Source: Dunaliella salina | Taxonomy: Eukaryota > Chlorophyta > Chlorophyceae > Chlamydomonadales > Dunaliellaceae | Length of the DNA stretch: 29,198 nucleotides | Direction: 5' to 3' | NCBI GenBank assembly: GCA_002284615.2 | Contig: MU069938.1 | Location: forward strand, 77,055-106,252 | Shown here: positions 18,957 through 29,198 of the stretch, piece after piece | How positions within the stretch are numbered: position 1 is the stretch's first letter | Layout of the letters: each line of letters opens with the position of its first letter | Position numbers and translations under genes: made by a program | Notes under the pieces: model-generated | Database searches by the model: none | What the model saw: the letters and a program-made list of their open reading frames with translations, nothing else | Told to the model about the DNA's origin: nothing

Positions 18957-19100
18957 TCCGACAAGCATCAGGGGTCCTCCCGACAACCTAAAATTACTTG
19001 CAATATTGCTGGACTTCTCTGGTGATGCATGTCTGTCCGCGCGATACAAGTCCAACAAGCATCAGGGGTCTTCCCAACAACCCAATCTCACTTGCAATAT
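18957..19100 (+). repeat. 50-bp imperfect direct duplication
   Basis: Positions 18957-19006 and 19051-19100 share ACAAGCATCAGGGGTC and CTTGCAATAT in the same order, offset 94 bp, with scattered substitutions. Confidence 0.75.
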
Positions 19101-20596
19101 GATCAGCAAGCTTCCCAAACACTCGCTGGTGCAGTTGGGGCCTGAGCAGGGTCCCCCACATAAGGCCATTCCCTGGCGTGACCAAGAAGTGCAGGTATGG
19201 GCCACACCTTATGCTCCTTGCTAAAATGTTAACAGAGAAACATCTGCCGCCTCGAACACGAACTGGTGTGCCCAAATGAAAGGAATGCAAGCTTTTTATG
19301 CACAGAGCTCCACCTGAGCCACATCCAGGTGGCCCCAACATGCCAAACCAGCCCTCTGATTCAAATGAGCAACCTTCCCTACTCAGAAGTGGGTTTGAAA
19401 GCGTACGGCAGTATATGACCTAAATTTGGCATAGGTTGTGGCGCCTGACCCAAAGCCACCTATAACACCGGGCCTGCATGGTTTGGGTCAGCGCATGGTC
19501 AGCTGTCCATCAATTTGCGTTTTGGTGATGAGCATGCAGGGAGTGTGTCAGGTGTGCTGCAGTGGTGTTCCCAAGGGCCAAATGCATGCCTTCAGCTCTG
19601 GTTTACCCTTGCTTATGCTCCCTGGGTGATGGAGCCCACTGTGCAGGCCAGCTGGGGTGCATGCAGTGCGATAGACCCCTTGCCACCCACTCAGCATGTC
19701 CACAGCCCGCGGCTACAGCAATCTGGACGCAGGACGCCCTTCCTCATGCCTTGGGTGGTGCAGGTCTGGGACAGAGTGGGGCAGGCTGTCTGAGCTGCTG
19801 CTGGCTCCAGGGTGCCTCCTGCTAGTCAGACCTCTGCGACAGCTGCTGTCGCTCCAGCTGTGAGGAGTCGCTGCCTCAAAATAAAAAGAATGGTTCATTG
19901 AAAAACAGAAAGTACTCGTACTCCAGAAAGAGGAGTTTGGTGGCCTGCAAGGAAGGCAATATCGCCGGACCTGTCAAATTTTCAAGCCGGACAGCATGTA
20001 CACGTGGGAACTCAAAAAACAAGTGCTGACGGGCTTTTTAATTCTTATTTAGTGAATTCGATTGCTCAGCTTGACCTTCCCTCGTGTACCTCCCCAACCA
20101 CTGCACCATTACAGATACTGAGACCAGGGTTTCCAACCAGTTTTGCACCATGAAACCACTTTTGAATTCAAAAACGTGGTTGGAGCTACTTTTTCCTTAG
20201 GTTGTGAACACAATACAAAAGAATCCATTGGAAAACAATGGAGTGATGCGACAAAATGGTTGGTTAGATATATAATTCAGCATTTCCAAAAAAATTCAGC
20301 ACAAGGGGTGGGAGAGTCCCTTCCTTTCCTTTTCTTGATACCCAGGATGTTAGCATAATACATGGGGCTTACAAACACAATTTTTGAGGCAAAAGATGGT
20401 CATAGGACGGAGCCAGAGGCCTCTTTCTGTGATCTAAGACGAGGATATTGATCTGGGGACATCCAGTTTACCAATTTTTGGTAAACATGATGTAAACCGT
20501 AGAGAAGAGAGATTACGTGCAAAATAACGTATTTGGCACTATGCGGTGACAGCGTTATGGTAAATGAGAATGCACGGTTGTGCATGAGCAGAGATC
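19101..20596. other. No gene recognised
   Basis: Only short, featureless ORFs in both directions. Confidence 0.45.
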
Positions 20597-20863
20597 ATGA
20601 GTGGTCAAGAGCCCCCCTCTTTTCCCGGAGCAGAAGTAGTCCTTCTGCAGCATTTCTCCCTCCAGCAGGCAGCAAGAACAGCAGCAGCAGCAGCAGCAGG
20701 AGCAGCAGCAGCAGCAGCAGCAGGAGCAGCAGCAGCAGCAGCAGCAGCAAGGAAGAGAGCAGTGCAGAGCAATGAGGTAAGCTTGCAGTGGCAGCAAAGG
20801 GGAGCCACAGAGAGGGAAGCAGTGAAAAAGGTGGCGGTGATGAAGAATGATGAAGAGGTGTAG
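20597..20863 (+). CDS. Possible exon or small ORF with polyalanine from a CAG tract
   Basis: ATG at 20597, 88 codons to a stop. The N-terminus MSGQEPPSFPGAEVVLLQHF is followed by two long Ala runs encoded by interrupted (GCA)n. A good donor, GAG|GTAAGC, lies at about 20777, so it could be a first exon. No matching downstream exon was identified. The repeat tract gives open frames in several registers (Ser-rich, Ala-rich and, on the other strand, Leu-rich), so the coding call is weak. Confidence 0.25.
   Translation: MSGQEPPSFPGAEVVLLQHFSLQQAARTAAAAAAGAAAAAAAGAAAAAAAARKRAVQSNEVSLQWQQRGATEREAVKKVAVMKNDEEV
20680..20752 (+). repeat. Interrupted (CAG)n microsatellite
   Basis: Blocks of AGC/GCA units separated by AGG interruptions, about 73 bp. 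Confidence 0.9.
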
Positions 20864-20869
20864 AATAAG

Positions 20870-22196
20870 GGCATAGCGAGTGGGACAGGGGGGAATGGGA
20901 ATGAGCATGGAGCATTGACCGCGCAGTTGACTGTTGAGTGACAGGATGAGTTAATTGATTGGATTCAAACCCTTGAGCAGGCCCTGTTTTGAAGTAAATG
21001 GACTTCAGCATTGCCCCATTTAATTTTCTGCGCAGAGGGGGAAAAAAGCCCCTGCGTGGTTGCATCAAATGCACAGACGTGTAAGATATTCATGTCAGGG
21101 GTGCATGGTTGATGCGAGGGTGCAAGAAATCCTTTTTTTTGCGTGGTGAGTACATTTCTCTACAGTAATTGAACAATAACAGTTGGCACAATTAGGTTTG
21201 AGAAAGATAGCTTGAAAAGAGTTTCGTACAGGATTGATTAATACCATAACTTCAAACTATCCGAGAATTCAATTTTTTGCAAATCATTTGCAGATTTTAA
21301 AACGTCAATGTGTTGAACTTCATTCCCCCAGCCCAAAATGGACCCCTGACACCCCCATCACAACTCCTCTAACCCCTCACACCTCCTCCCAACTACCCCC
21401 TGAAACCTTGTCGGTCCCGTGTCTTTGTTTCCCCACCATCATTTGTGCTGGGGTCCAAGGGGGCAAGGGAGGACAGTTTGAGGTGGAGTTGCCCACCCCT
21501 CCCCTGCCCTTGCCAGCGGACAAATGTGCGTTTTAACAATTTGTCAAATCTTGGATTTTTTTCAAAGAATACGCGGACTCATTTTGTCAAAGCCCTTAAT
21601 TGATCAAACCTGGTTTGGTAAGAGCATTCTCAGTGGTATTGGGGAGCTGTCCAGCTCTGCAGTCCTCCTCCCTGCTGTTCCCCACCTTAGCAAAAAGCTT
21701 GGGACCATCCCAGAGATAACAAACATACCTATGAAGACTCCGGTGGGCCCAAGGTATTCTGAGGTCCAGCTTCAAACGTAAATGCCCTTAATCTTTCTCA
21801 GTCCAATGAGGCAGGCAGGCTCAAACAACCATCACTTATATGATATGGGGCATTCCGGTGCCTCCTTTTACCTCCTAGGCAATGCTTGTCATTAGTGTTA
21901 TGCAATCCTAAAACTGACTCAAAAGATCTAGTTGAGACCAAGGGTGCTTGTACTACCAACTCCATAGGAAGAGCAGAGGCTGCTACAATTGCCACCAACT
22001 TCACTGATGAATGCAAAGGCATTGCCACAGACAATGATTGTCAACAAGGCAAACCTCAACTGTAAGGTGCAAAGATCACTCCCAAAAAAAACCCTGGCTG
22101 TGAGTGAGGCTGTCTTTACAGCCCATATCCTGGATCACTTGGATCTGAAACTAGTTATAAAATGCATAAATACTGCAAAAATACTCAAGATGGACA
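20870..22196. other. No gene recognised
   Basis: Short ORFs only (for example 21234-21536 and 21524-21781, plus strand), without motifs or splice support. Confidence 0.45.
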
Positions 22197-22219
22197 CCCC
22201 CCCCCCCCCCCCCCCCCCC
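22197..22219 (+). repeat. Poly-C tract (23 C)
   Basis: An uninterrupted C run, the second long one in the window. Confidence 0.95.
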
Positions 22220-23350
22220 GAAATGGGCATTTTTACACATGATCTCAGCAGAAGTGGGACAGAATCTTGGACACCCAAGCACAGGTGGGACAGAACCTGG
22301 AATACACAGGCTTGCAAAAAATGGGCTGTCTTTGAAAACAGAGGTGAGCAGGACTAGGAGTCAAAATACCCATTCCTTTATTAGCAGCAAAATTTTAGGT
22401 TATCCTCCCTCTGAGAAAATGATCTGTAGGCGCTGCAGTAGGAGCAGCAGCAGCTGCAAGTCGCAGCTTGGCAGTAAGTTCTCCTTTATAGCTCCCCTTT
22501 TCAAGCCCCCCTTGCATTTGCCAAGGGGGGAAAAAGTGGCGTCTTTGGATGTGAAAAAAAAGGCGGGGGACAGAGGCGCCCCCAACCCTGTAACCATTTT
22601 TGGGAACACACTTCAGGCCCATCACTAAGAATTTCATACCCTTAGAATCCTTTAATCATGTCACAACGCGCTAAGTCATGGTGACTGCTATTAACCTGCC
22701 TTACCTCTCCTTTGATGTCTTTTTTCCCGGGCAAGTGGAGATCTGGAGGGGAGACCCAATGCCTTAGCCCTAATAATCCTCTGTTCCTAGTTTAATGTGC
22801 GTAGCATTTCCACTGTCAGCAAGTTTTTCTTTCCATTTTTGTTGAAAAAAGAAACGGGAAAAGTAGATTATGACCTTTTTTGGTCTGCTTGATTAAATTC
22901 GAGAAAAAATTTTGTGAAAGAGCCATCAAAAATTCCTGCTTCAACCCTGGAGCCCAGAAATTGCATGCTGCAACAAACGCACCCCCGTGCGAACCTCCTT
23001 TTTCCTTCTCAAGGGTGATTCATGGCTCTTTCAGCCTCCGTGTCACCTTTTCCTCAATTGATGCAATGACTTCTCAATCTGGAAAAAGATTCTCACACTC
23101 GCTCAAGGATTCTACACAAAGTTGTCCTGTGGCCATGAATTTTGCAAAGCTCTTACCACAGAGCTCCTTTCCGAGGTCTGAAAGACTGGCTCTCTGCCTT
23201 CAGCGCTGCTGTTGCAAAAGCTAAGGCACTTGTTGGAGCGGGATTGTTTCGTTGAGGGCGGCTTTCCCCTTGAGGGCGGTCTTCCCCTTGAAAGGCGTGC
23301 GGGGACCTTGTGTCTAACATTGATTCCGCGATGCTGTCCATTCCTGAGCA
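22220..23350. other. No gene recognised
   Basis: ORFs at 22239-22628 and 22880-23224 (+) lack motifs. A short repeated phrase GTGGGACAGAA occurs at about 22253 and 22285. Confidence 0.4.
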
Positions 23351-23362
23351 GTCAGAGTGCAT

Positions 23363-23495
23363 GCACGATGTGGCCAGCATTCATGCAATCAGCATTGAGA
23401 GAATTGAGGCACGATGCACGATGCACGATGCACGATGAGAATTGAGGCACGATGTGGCCAGCATTCATGCAATCAGCATTGAGAGAATTGAGGCA
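23363..23495 (+). repeat. 49-bp exact direct repeat around a GCACGAT heptamer array
   Basis: Positions 23363-23411 and 23447-23495 are identical (starting GCACGATGTGGCCAGC). Between and overlapping them, four GCACGAT units stand in tandem (23409-23436). The heptamer is also the first seven bases of the 49-bp unit, which suggests slippage at the copy boundary. Confidence 0.9.
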
Positions 23496-23627
23496 AGCTT
23501 TTGTATAAAGGTCAGGAGCTTGTAAGGCTGCAATGACTGAGAGCAGAACACTTAGGCTGCTGTGCTCAGAAAAGGGGCAGTCACTCTGCTTTCAAACATA
23601 CTGTTCTCCACTCCTGATGGTCGCGGA

Positions 23628-24237
23628 CTACATCATGTTCCTGCACTTCATACCTGTTGGATGGGGCTGCTCCTCTCCATGCTCTTGCTGCTGATCCTGC
23701 TGTTGCTCGCTGCTGACCCCTGATAAATCTGTGTCTGAGGTCTGTTGTGCCTCCTGCAGGTTTGACTCCCAGGACGCCCATTTTTGAAGCAGGACCCACA
23801 AGGAGCTCTTTGCTACGCTGGGCCGTACGCCTCCCTTTTGCCCATTTGATCTGTAGGCTTCCATTGCTGCAGATGTAACTGCTGCTGCTCCTGCACCTGG
23901 CCCCAGCTTGCAAGGCCAGCCTGCTTTGCTGCTGAGTACCTCCCAGAAGAGCAGTTTGAACTCTGAGCACATCATCCAGGAGGATGACAGCTGAAGCAGC
24001 AGGCGCGGGTCCATGTCACAAGCATAAGCTGCCACAAGCTGAGCTGATGGGTCTATGCCTGCAAGGTCTTCAGGGATTGAGGGAAATGGATCGGGGAGAT
24101 CATCAGGGAAATGCTCACGAGACTCGCTCACTGTTACCGGTACTTTCCCCGGCAGGGAATGCTCGGCTTCAGTGTCTGTGTCACATTCAGGAAGCTTCTC
24201 GAACAGACCCGACCAGTCAGCAGCATGTAGCCAGCGC
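23628..24237 (-). CDS. Terminal exon of the unidentified minus-strand gene
   Basis: Acceptor TTCACACGCAG, phase 2 as required. Reads RWLHAADWSGLFEKLPECDT, then an acidic and Pro-rich stretch, a hydrophobic stretch (YACDMDPRLLLQLSSSWMM) and a Gln-rich tail to TAG at 23630-23628. Possible internal donors (GTACTC at 23939, GTATGA near 23661) could create shorter isoforms, but reading through stays open. Confidence 0.72.
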
Positions 24238-27200
24238 CTGCGTGTGAAAATGGATGTGGGAGGGCATCACATGCACATGACCTTACAAACAGAAGACCTT
24301 CAAGTGACTGAGTGGTCACACTTCTGAAGTGTGTTGTTCTGTGAATTGGTGCCCCAGTGAGTCAACCTTCCCTTAATAAATTTGTTGGACACTGACCTGA
24401 ACGGCACGCCTTCTGGTAAGGCTACTGGATCTGCAGCAATATCGACTCCAGCTAAGCAAGGCCCCAGCCATACAACGACCTCCTCCACTTGCACAGGGGG
24501 CATGGCAGTGTCAGAGAAAGCTTCATCCGCAGCACTGACGAACCTGAGGGCAATTCCATGGAGAGCTGGCTTTTTGGATGGATGGGACATGAGAGCCTGT
24601 TGTCAACAATCCTGTAGAGACAATAAATGCCTTGTAAAGATCTTTGTTCAAGCCCTGATCTGAAGATTGCCATTCAAGCCCTGACCTAACTTTGATCCTG
24701 GTTCCATGAGCCCCTGAAAAAATTCACAGAACTGGAGGGGAACCTGTTATCATGCATACAGTCTTTAGGCTAGCACTAAGAATCTTAGCGAAAGTTTGTA
24801 TTGCCAGTAGCTTATCCAAGGCCTAAACTCTTATTTCATATTTCCCACACAGGTTTTCTGTTATCGGCAAATTTCAGATTTTGGGCTTCTCTGGTAGCAC
24901 TATTACTTGTAATTTACAAATCGTTTGTGGTGAACATGTCGAAGTAATCGCTGTGATGAACCTCAAGTTGCACCAAAATTCTGCATTCTGGACCACAAGC
25001 TGCAACAACTTGTGTTAACCCTGGTGATATGAGGTCCTTCTTCAAAGAATGGACTGAAAAGGCCAGCTACTTAATAAGATGTAGAATGCTAACTTTTTGG
25101 CCATGGAAGAAACTCAGCCCGAGAGAACCCAAGAGGGTGGACTTTCGACTTCCCTCACCCAGAATTGGATTATGCAGGATCTAAGCAAGTTGTGTGAGAG
25201 GTTGCAACGTGATGTGTATTTGGGAAGAAGGGAAAATTTTCTTTCCCAGGAAGGCACACGTAAATGTTGGCTGAAGCTGGTCTGGGACAAGACCCACCAC
25301 CCTAAACCCCAAACACCCCTTCCAATGCCCTTACCTGGACATAAAGGTTACCGAATCTGTTCTTTTTCAAATCTCCACCCACCTGCATACTCAATGCAAT
25401 GGAAAAGTGGTTTGCAGCCAAATCATGGGGTCATAATTCTCTTGTGAGCGCCCATGCACACCTGCCCTTCCGAGCACCTTAATATTCACAAACTGCACTC
25501 CTAACTTCACAAAGCAAAAACACATACAGCCATTGCCCAGAAAGTTTGAATCCGTCTGTCGTATGTTCACCTCCCCACCCCAGCTGCCCACACCCTTGCG
25601 CACGTTGCACTGACCCCCAGTCAGCTCAGCCAAGCTGTGTGTGAAAGTGAGGAGTGAATGCCCTAAAAGAATCTGGGCAAAGTGAGCATGCATAGTGCTC
25701 AAGGGTGAAATCTTCAGTTCTTCTGCATGAAAAAAGTGACGACGCGGCCCTAGGATGGGGCAAGGGGCACTTTTCGTGATGTTCTTGGCCAACTTTGACA
25801 GTTTCTAGTCAAGGAAAGTGGGTGCCAAAATGCCTGCTTTGGCCAAATTTTGTTCCATATTCCGGCTCTCAGGTAGGTATTAGGCCAAGCCTGATCCATA
25901 GCAGTGAGAGAAACAGGGGCAAATTTGCGTCCAAATCACTATGGCATGGTCACCAGTGGGCACATCTGCTAGGCAAAAGTCGTGTAAACAGGGAAACCAG
26001 GCAAGCACTGTGGCCACAATCTGAGAATGTGTACTTGTTCAGTATTGCTCCCATGTATGCCTGCCAAGTTTCGAGGCCTAGGTGTGCAGACAATGGCTCT
26101 TGGCGAGCTGTGACAGCTGGGTGTTTGTCCAAAAATGCAGGCTCTGGTCAGCCCGTCCAAGCGTATGCTCACTTGATGGATGCATGCATTTGCACCTGAA
26201 GATGAAAATGGAAAAGTCAGACTTACATGCGAGCGCTCCTCTGACAGCTTTCAAGATCAAGCTAGATGGCACATTGCTGAATTTCTAAATTTTCTGTTTT
26301 TGCATTCTATGTGTCCCAGCAAAAGTGTTGCGACCCTCAATGATGAGGTGGTTACAAACCTGTGATGTTAATTTGCCATTCCCCCTGCCAAAATCAGGGT
26401 GCAGGGAGCAAGATTCTGGACTCTTGCCCCAGCCCCTCGGACACCCCAGAATGTGCCCTGATGAAGTGCTCAGCCATCGCTGTTGGGCAGGGAGGCCAAA
26501 GGGGCACTTCTGAGGATGCCCCTTAAGCAGAGATTTTGCTTGATTTCTGGCCCAACACCCTGAGCACCCCCCAGCACATACTGAGTGTGTAGGGTTGCTC
26601 AGAAGGGTCTAGGCAAGGGTCCTGCATACTCAAAATCAACCCGTTGCAAAGGGGCACTAACACAAACCTACTTGGCTGACCTGACTCTCAGCCGTGCACT
26701 GAGGAACCCCCATTTACTCATTCTGCACCCATTCTGGCAGGAAAGCTGAAATTTTGAGCTCGCACCAAATGACCGCCAGTCCAGGACTTAAGCTGCTCTT
26801 TGGATCATCTAACCATGTTGCAATGATAGCATTGCCAGGGTTAGTGGGGGTGTGTGCCGGTGGGGGCTGTTTTTTGGCAATGGCATCAGCACAGAAGTGA
26901 GGAACTCTGATAGCCGGCACAGAACAACGGGATAACACTATGCTTCTTGAAAAGATATGAATTGAGGTCAACTGGTGATCTGGCTGAGAATTGGCACACT
27001 GATTGTGAGGGTTCCTCTTCTTGCGCTCTGTGCCCTTCTGCTTGAGCCCCCTAGGGTTGAAACCCTTTCAGACTCGCACCTGAATTCTGGGGCAGAGCAA
27101 AAATCCTGGGACATGACAGGTAGTGGGTTGATGGCTAAGGAATGGCAATGGTTTGAGTTTGATTCTCTGCCTCCTGTTTTTCAATTTTTTTGTTTCCTCT

Positions 27201-29052
27201 GACCTTCAGCTGCAACCCACATTAAACTGTTAGCACCTTCTCACAGGGCTAAAAAAACACCTCAGGCTATCTTGCACACTTCCAGATCCTGGGATGTTGC
27301 AGGAATGGGCATGGCATGCAGTTGCAAAGCGATTGCCGCTCATTGCGTCTTGCCCGGCAGACACTGACCACCTCTTTTATGCGATGACCTGAACCAAGCC
27401 AATCCCTGTCAAAAAGGAGCACCTTCCTTGCAGTGAGTAGTAACGGTTAAACACTCACACATCAAGCGCTTGCTGAAGAAGATGCGGGCGCTCACGACTT
27501 GATGGGGCCTGAGCAGCGAGCCCATACACAAGGGCAGCCCTCCACACTTCCAGGTGCCTGCTTGCATATTGTCCCCCATCCAGACAGCCTCCCAAGATTG
27601 AGTGTTTGAGGGCACCAGCGGGGCTCAGACCAGAGTCAGACTTCTCTCTGTCCACCTGTCGCACTTGCTCCGCCATCCATGGCTTGAAGCTGCTCCTTCT
27701 CCTGCTTGCATGCTCCATATTGATGGAGGACTGGGAGCTGCTGCCCACCAGGTTGTAGGCAGGCTGCAAAGAAGGCTCCAGTGCTTGAGGGGTGGGCTTG
27801 ACAAGCATTTGCAGGCCCCGCTCTGCAAGCAGTTGACACTCAGGACCTCTCTCAAAGGGGTGGAATCCTTCTGGGTACTTTGCTCCCAGAAGGTAGCTGG
27901 ACCAGAATTCAGCAAAGTCAGTACCATAGTCATACTGAGGGCGCTGCCCAACTGAACCCAGCGTCATGTACACCACCAACTTGTCATGAGGGAGCCTCGT
28001 CTTCGTGCCGTACAACATCTCCATGGCCTGTGAGAGGATTCACGTTACATGAGGAGCAAGCTAACTATTTGTGCGAAGGTGAATGCAGGAACGCTTTCAT
28101 CATGTGCATGCCAAGTTAAGCTGCAACAAGACCATTTGCTGCTCTGGAGAATGTTTGAGTGAGGTGTTCGCCTGAAAAATGACCCCATCCACTCTATTCA
28201 GATACCTTGAAGAAAACGGAAGCATCATCCGTGCGGGTTGCGATCCAACTAAAAAAGTTGTAGCAGTCTGCTTGCTCCTGGAACTTCTGATCAGTCATCT
28301 CGAATTGATCACCAACGCGCAGGACACGCATGAGAGCTGCATTCATCAGGGCTAGAATTGCTGGACCAGATGGCTCTTCACATCGGGCCTCAAGATCAGA
28401 CCTCAAAGCTTTGAAAATATCAAGAAAACCCCCTGAAATGGTGCGACAAGGCACAAAGTTACCATGGTCCGCCTGTTGAGAAAAAAAGGATGGATGGGAA
28501 GAATCGTCAGAAGGAGAGCAAAACAAACAATGCATGACATGCATGAAAAGGGGAAAGCTTGCAAGTCTCAGCCTTATCTATACAGACAATGAATCACTAC
28601 AGATTTCCCATATTTGCATGCAAGGCTCTGAGGTAACAAAAGAAAAAGGGCAGAAAATTCTTTTGACAATCAGCTGTCAGCTAGGAGACTGACTTACATT
28701 CCAAATGCATGGTGCCCTCAGGAGAATATGACTTGTGATGATGGACTCGCATGATTCCACGTTCAGATACTGCGCTTGAACCAGTTTTGAGAAATGCAAA
28801 GACGAAACACCTGCAATTCCAACAAAAAAAGGTCGCAGGTGCTGTGACCCCAATTTGGCAGGAAACTTCTGTCCAGAAGAAGGGCAACTTTTTTTTCAGA
28901 AGGCAAAAGCGTAATTTGAATAACGTACCAGGGCGCAGGGACATGAAGGGTGAGTGGTTGCCAAGGTCATAGGGTGGTAATTTGGTGAGGCCACAAATGG
29001 ACACAATTGTAAGAACAATTGACCAGCTGACATCTGCAGCTAGCAATGGAGT
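23628..29052 (-). CDS. Unidentified large protein, 3' part of gene (six exons)
   Basis: Join of complements 29052-28929, 28810-28698, 28472-28206, 28027-27461, 24596-24397, 24237-23628. Every junction keeps phase (1, 0, 0, 0, 2), giving 626 residues and TAG at 23630-23628. Residues 1-79 look helical and partly hydrophobic (SWSIVLTIVSICGLTKLPPY). Residues 80-168 are mixed-charge and probably helical (GGFLDIFKALRSDLEARCEE). Residues 169-357 include DYGTDFAEFWSSYLLGAKYP. Residues 424-500 are acidic and Pro-rich (DDLPDPFPSIPEDLAGID). The C-terminus is Gln-rich. There is no signal peptide or catalytic motif in the visible part. A helical-repeat scaffold is a guess; I do not recognise the family. 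The N-terminus lies beyond the window. Confidence 0.75.
24397..24596 (-). CDS. Exon of the unidentified minus-strand gene
   Basis: Acceptor GTTGACAACAG, donor GTTCAG|GTCAGT (phase 2). Contains MPPVQVEEVVVWLGPCLAG. Separated from the previous exon by a 2,864-bp intron in which no further exon was found. Confidence 0.7.
24597..27460 (-). other. Large intron of the minus-strand gene
   Basis: 2,864 bp between phase-compatible exons. It contains several 60-134-codon ORFs on both strands (for example 25795-26199 + and 25792-25391 -) with no recognised motif. No tandem repeat or snRNA-like sequence was noticed. Confidence 0.6.
27461..28027 (-). CDS. Exon of the unidentified minus-strand gene
   Basis: Acceptor CTCTCACAG, 189 codons, phase 0. 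Donor GAT|GTGTGA is at 27460; an overlapping, better-looking GTGAGT donor two bases on would break the frame with the exon at 24596. Contains AMEMLYGTKTRLPHDKLVVY and DYGTDFAEFWSSYLLGAKYP, then a Ser/Arg-rich patch near residues 275-290. Confidence 0.75.
28206..28472 (-). CDS. Exon of the unidentified minus-strand gene
   Basis: Acceptor TTCTCAACAG, donor TTCAAG|GTATCT, 89 codons exactly, phase 0 at both ends. It begins ADHGNFVPCRTISGGFLDIF and ends DASVFFK. Confidence 0.8.
28698..28810 (-). CDS. Exon of the unidentified minus-strand gene
   Basis: Acceptor TTGGAATTGCAG, donor GGAAT|GTAAGT, both near consensus. In the phase set by the previous exon it reads VSSLHFSKLVQAQYLNVESC...PCIWN with no stop, while the frame that is open longest over this stretch is a different one; correct splicing is needed to see it. 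Confidence 0.72.
28929..29052 (-). CDS. Exon of the unidentified minus-strand gene
   Basis: Acceptor TTTTGGCTTACAG after a pyrimidine-rich stretch, donor CCCTG|GTACGT. Starts TPLLAADVSWSIVLTIVSIC, 41 codons plus one base. It is the first exon visible; the gene continues upstream past the (CT)n tract. Confidence 0.7.
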
Positions 29053-29105
29053 CTGTAAGCCAAAAAGGAGAAGAACAGTAATCTTCATTTAATTGAGGCA
29101 GGCAA

Positions 29106-29108
<3 letters not shown>

Positions 29109-29198
<90 letters not shown>
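29109..29198 (+). repeat. (CT)n microsatellite at the window end
   Basis: About 90 bp of CT with a TT interruption near 29149. It lies in an intron of the minus-strand gene and reads (GA)n in the sense direction. Confidence 0.95.

Noticed and set aside
20555..21074. Minus-strand poly-Leu/poly-Cys/poly-Ala ORFs
   Set aside because: Shadow frames of the (CAG)n tract.
25391..26971. ORFs of 85-134 codons in the large intron of the minus-strand gene
   Set aside because: No motif, no matching splice phases, and both strands give similar lengths.
27118..27175. tRNA-like stretch (box-B-like GGTTTGAGTTTGATTCTC)
   Set aside because: Box A and a cloverleaf could not be formed; lies in a protein-coding intron.

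Overview
This window reads as nuclear DNA of a eukaryote, most likely a green alga of the Chlamydomonadales (Dunaliella-like). The evidence is GT-AG introns with TTGCAG/TGCAG acceptors, several-kilobase introns, proteins with long Ala/Ser/Gln/acidic insertions, (TG)n, (CAG)n and (CT)n microsatellites, and LINE debris of an algal type. The organism call is inference; no marker gene settles it. The window contains 715 N (10399-11113), an assembly gap.

Left part (1-8000, + strand): the 3' half of a gene for the mitochondrial small-subunit assembly protein Rsm22/METTL17. Six exons (437-581, 1223-1329, 2024-2731, 6331-6416, 6687-7186, 7892-7999) join with matching intron phases into 550 codons plus a stop. 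The methyltransferase core lies upstream of the window. The conserved pieces (WCHF...QR, SYVILRRGPRPK, WPRI...EP..R.GHVILDLC, SWGDLWP) are separated by about 400 residues of low-complexity insertion. The 3.6-kb intron 2732-6330 holds a truncated U6 snRNA retrocopy, two minisatellites, a perfect hairpin and an array of five near-identical 3' splice acceptors just before the next exon.

Middle (8000-23600): no host gene recognised. It holds a degenerate tandem array of a B-A repeat (about 8155-12250), the C-terminal coding end and 3' tail of a non-LTR retrotransposon (11115-11545), a second decayed copy of that C-terminus on the minus strand (about 15770-16060), a minus-strand RNase H remnant (about 12960-13590), (TG)n and poly-C tracts, fold-back sequences, a CAG-repeat ORF, and local duplications.

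Right part (23600-29052, - strand): the 3' part of a second host gene. Six exons (29052-28929, 28810-28698, 28472-28206, 28027-27461, 24596-24397, 24237-23628) splice in perfect phase into 626 residues ending at TAG. I do not recognise the protein. The window ends in a (CT)n microsatellite inside an upstream intron of this gene.

The two host genes converge on the repeat-rich middle region. Nothing in the sequence links them functionally.
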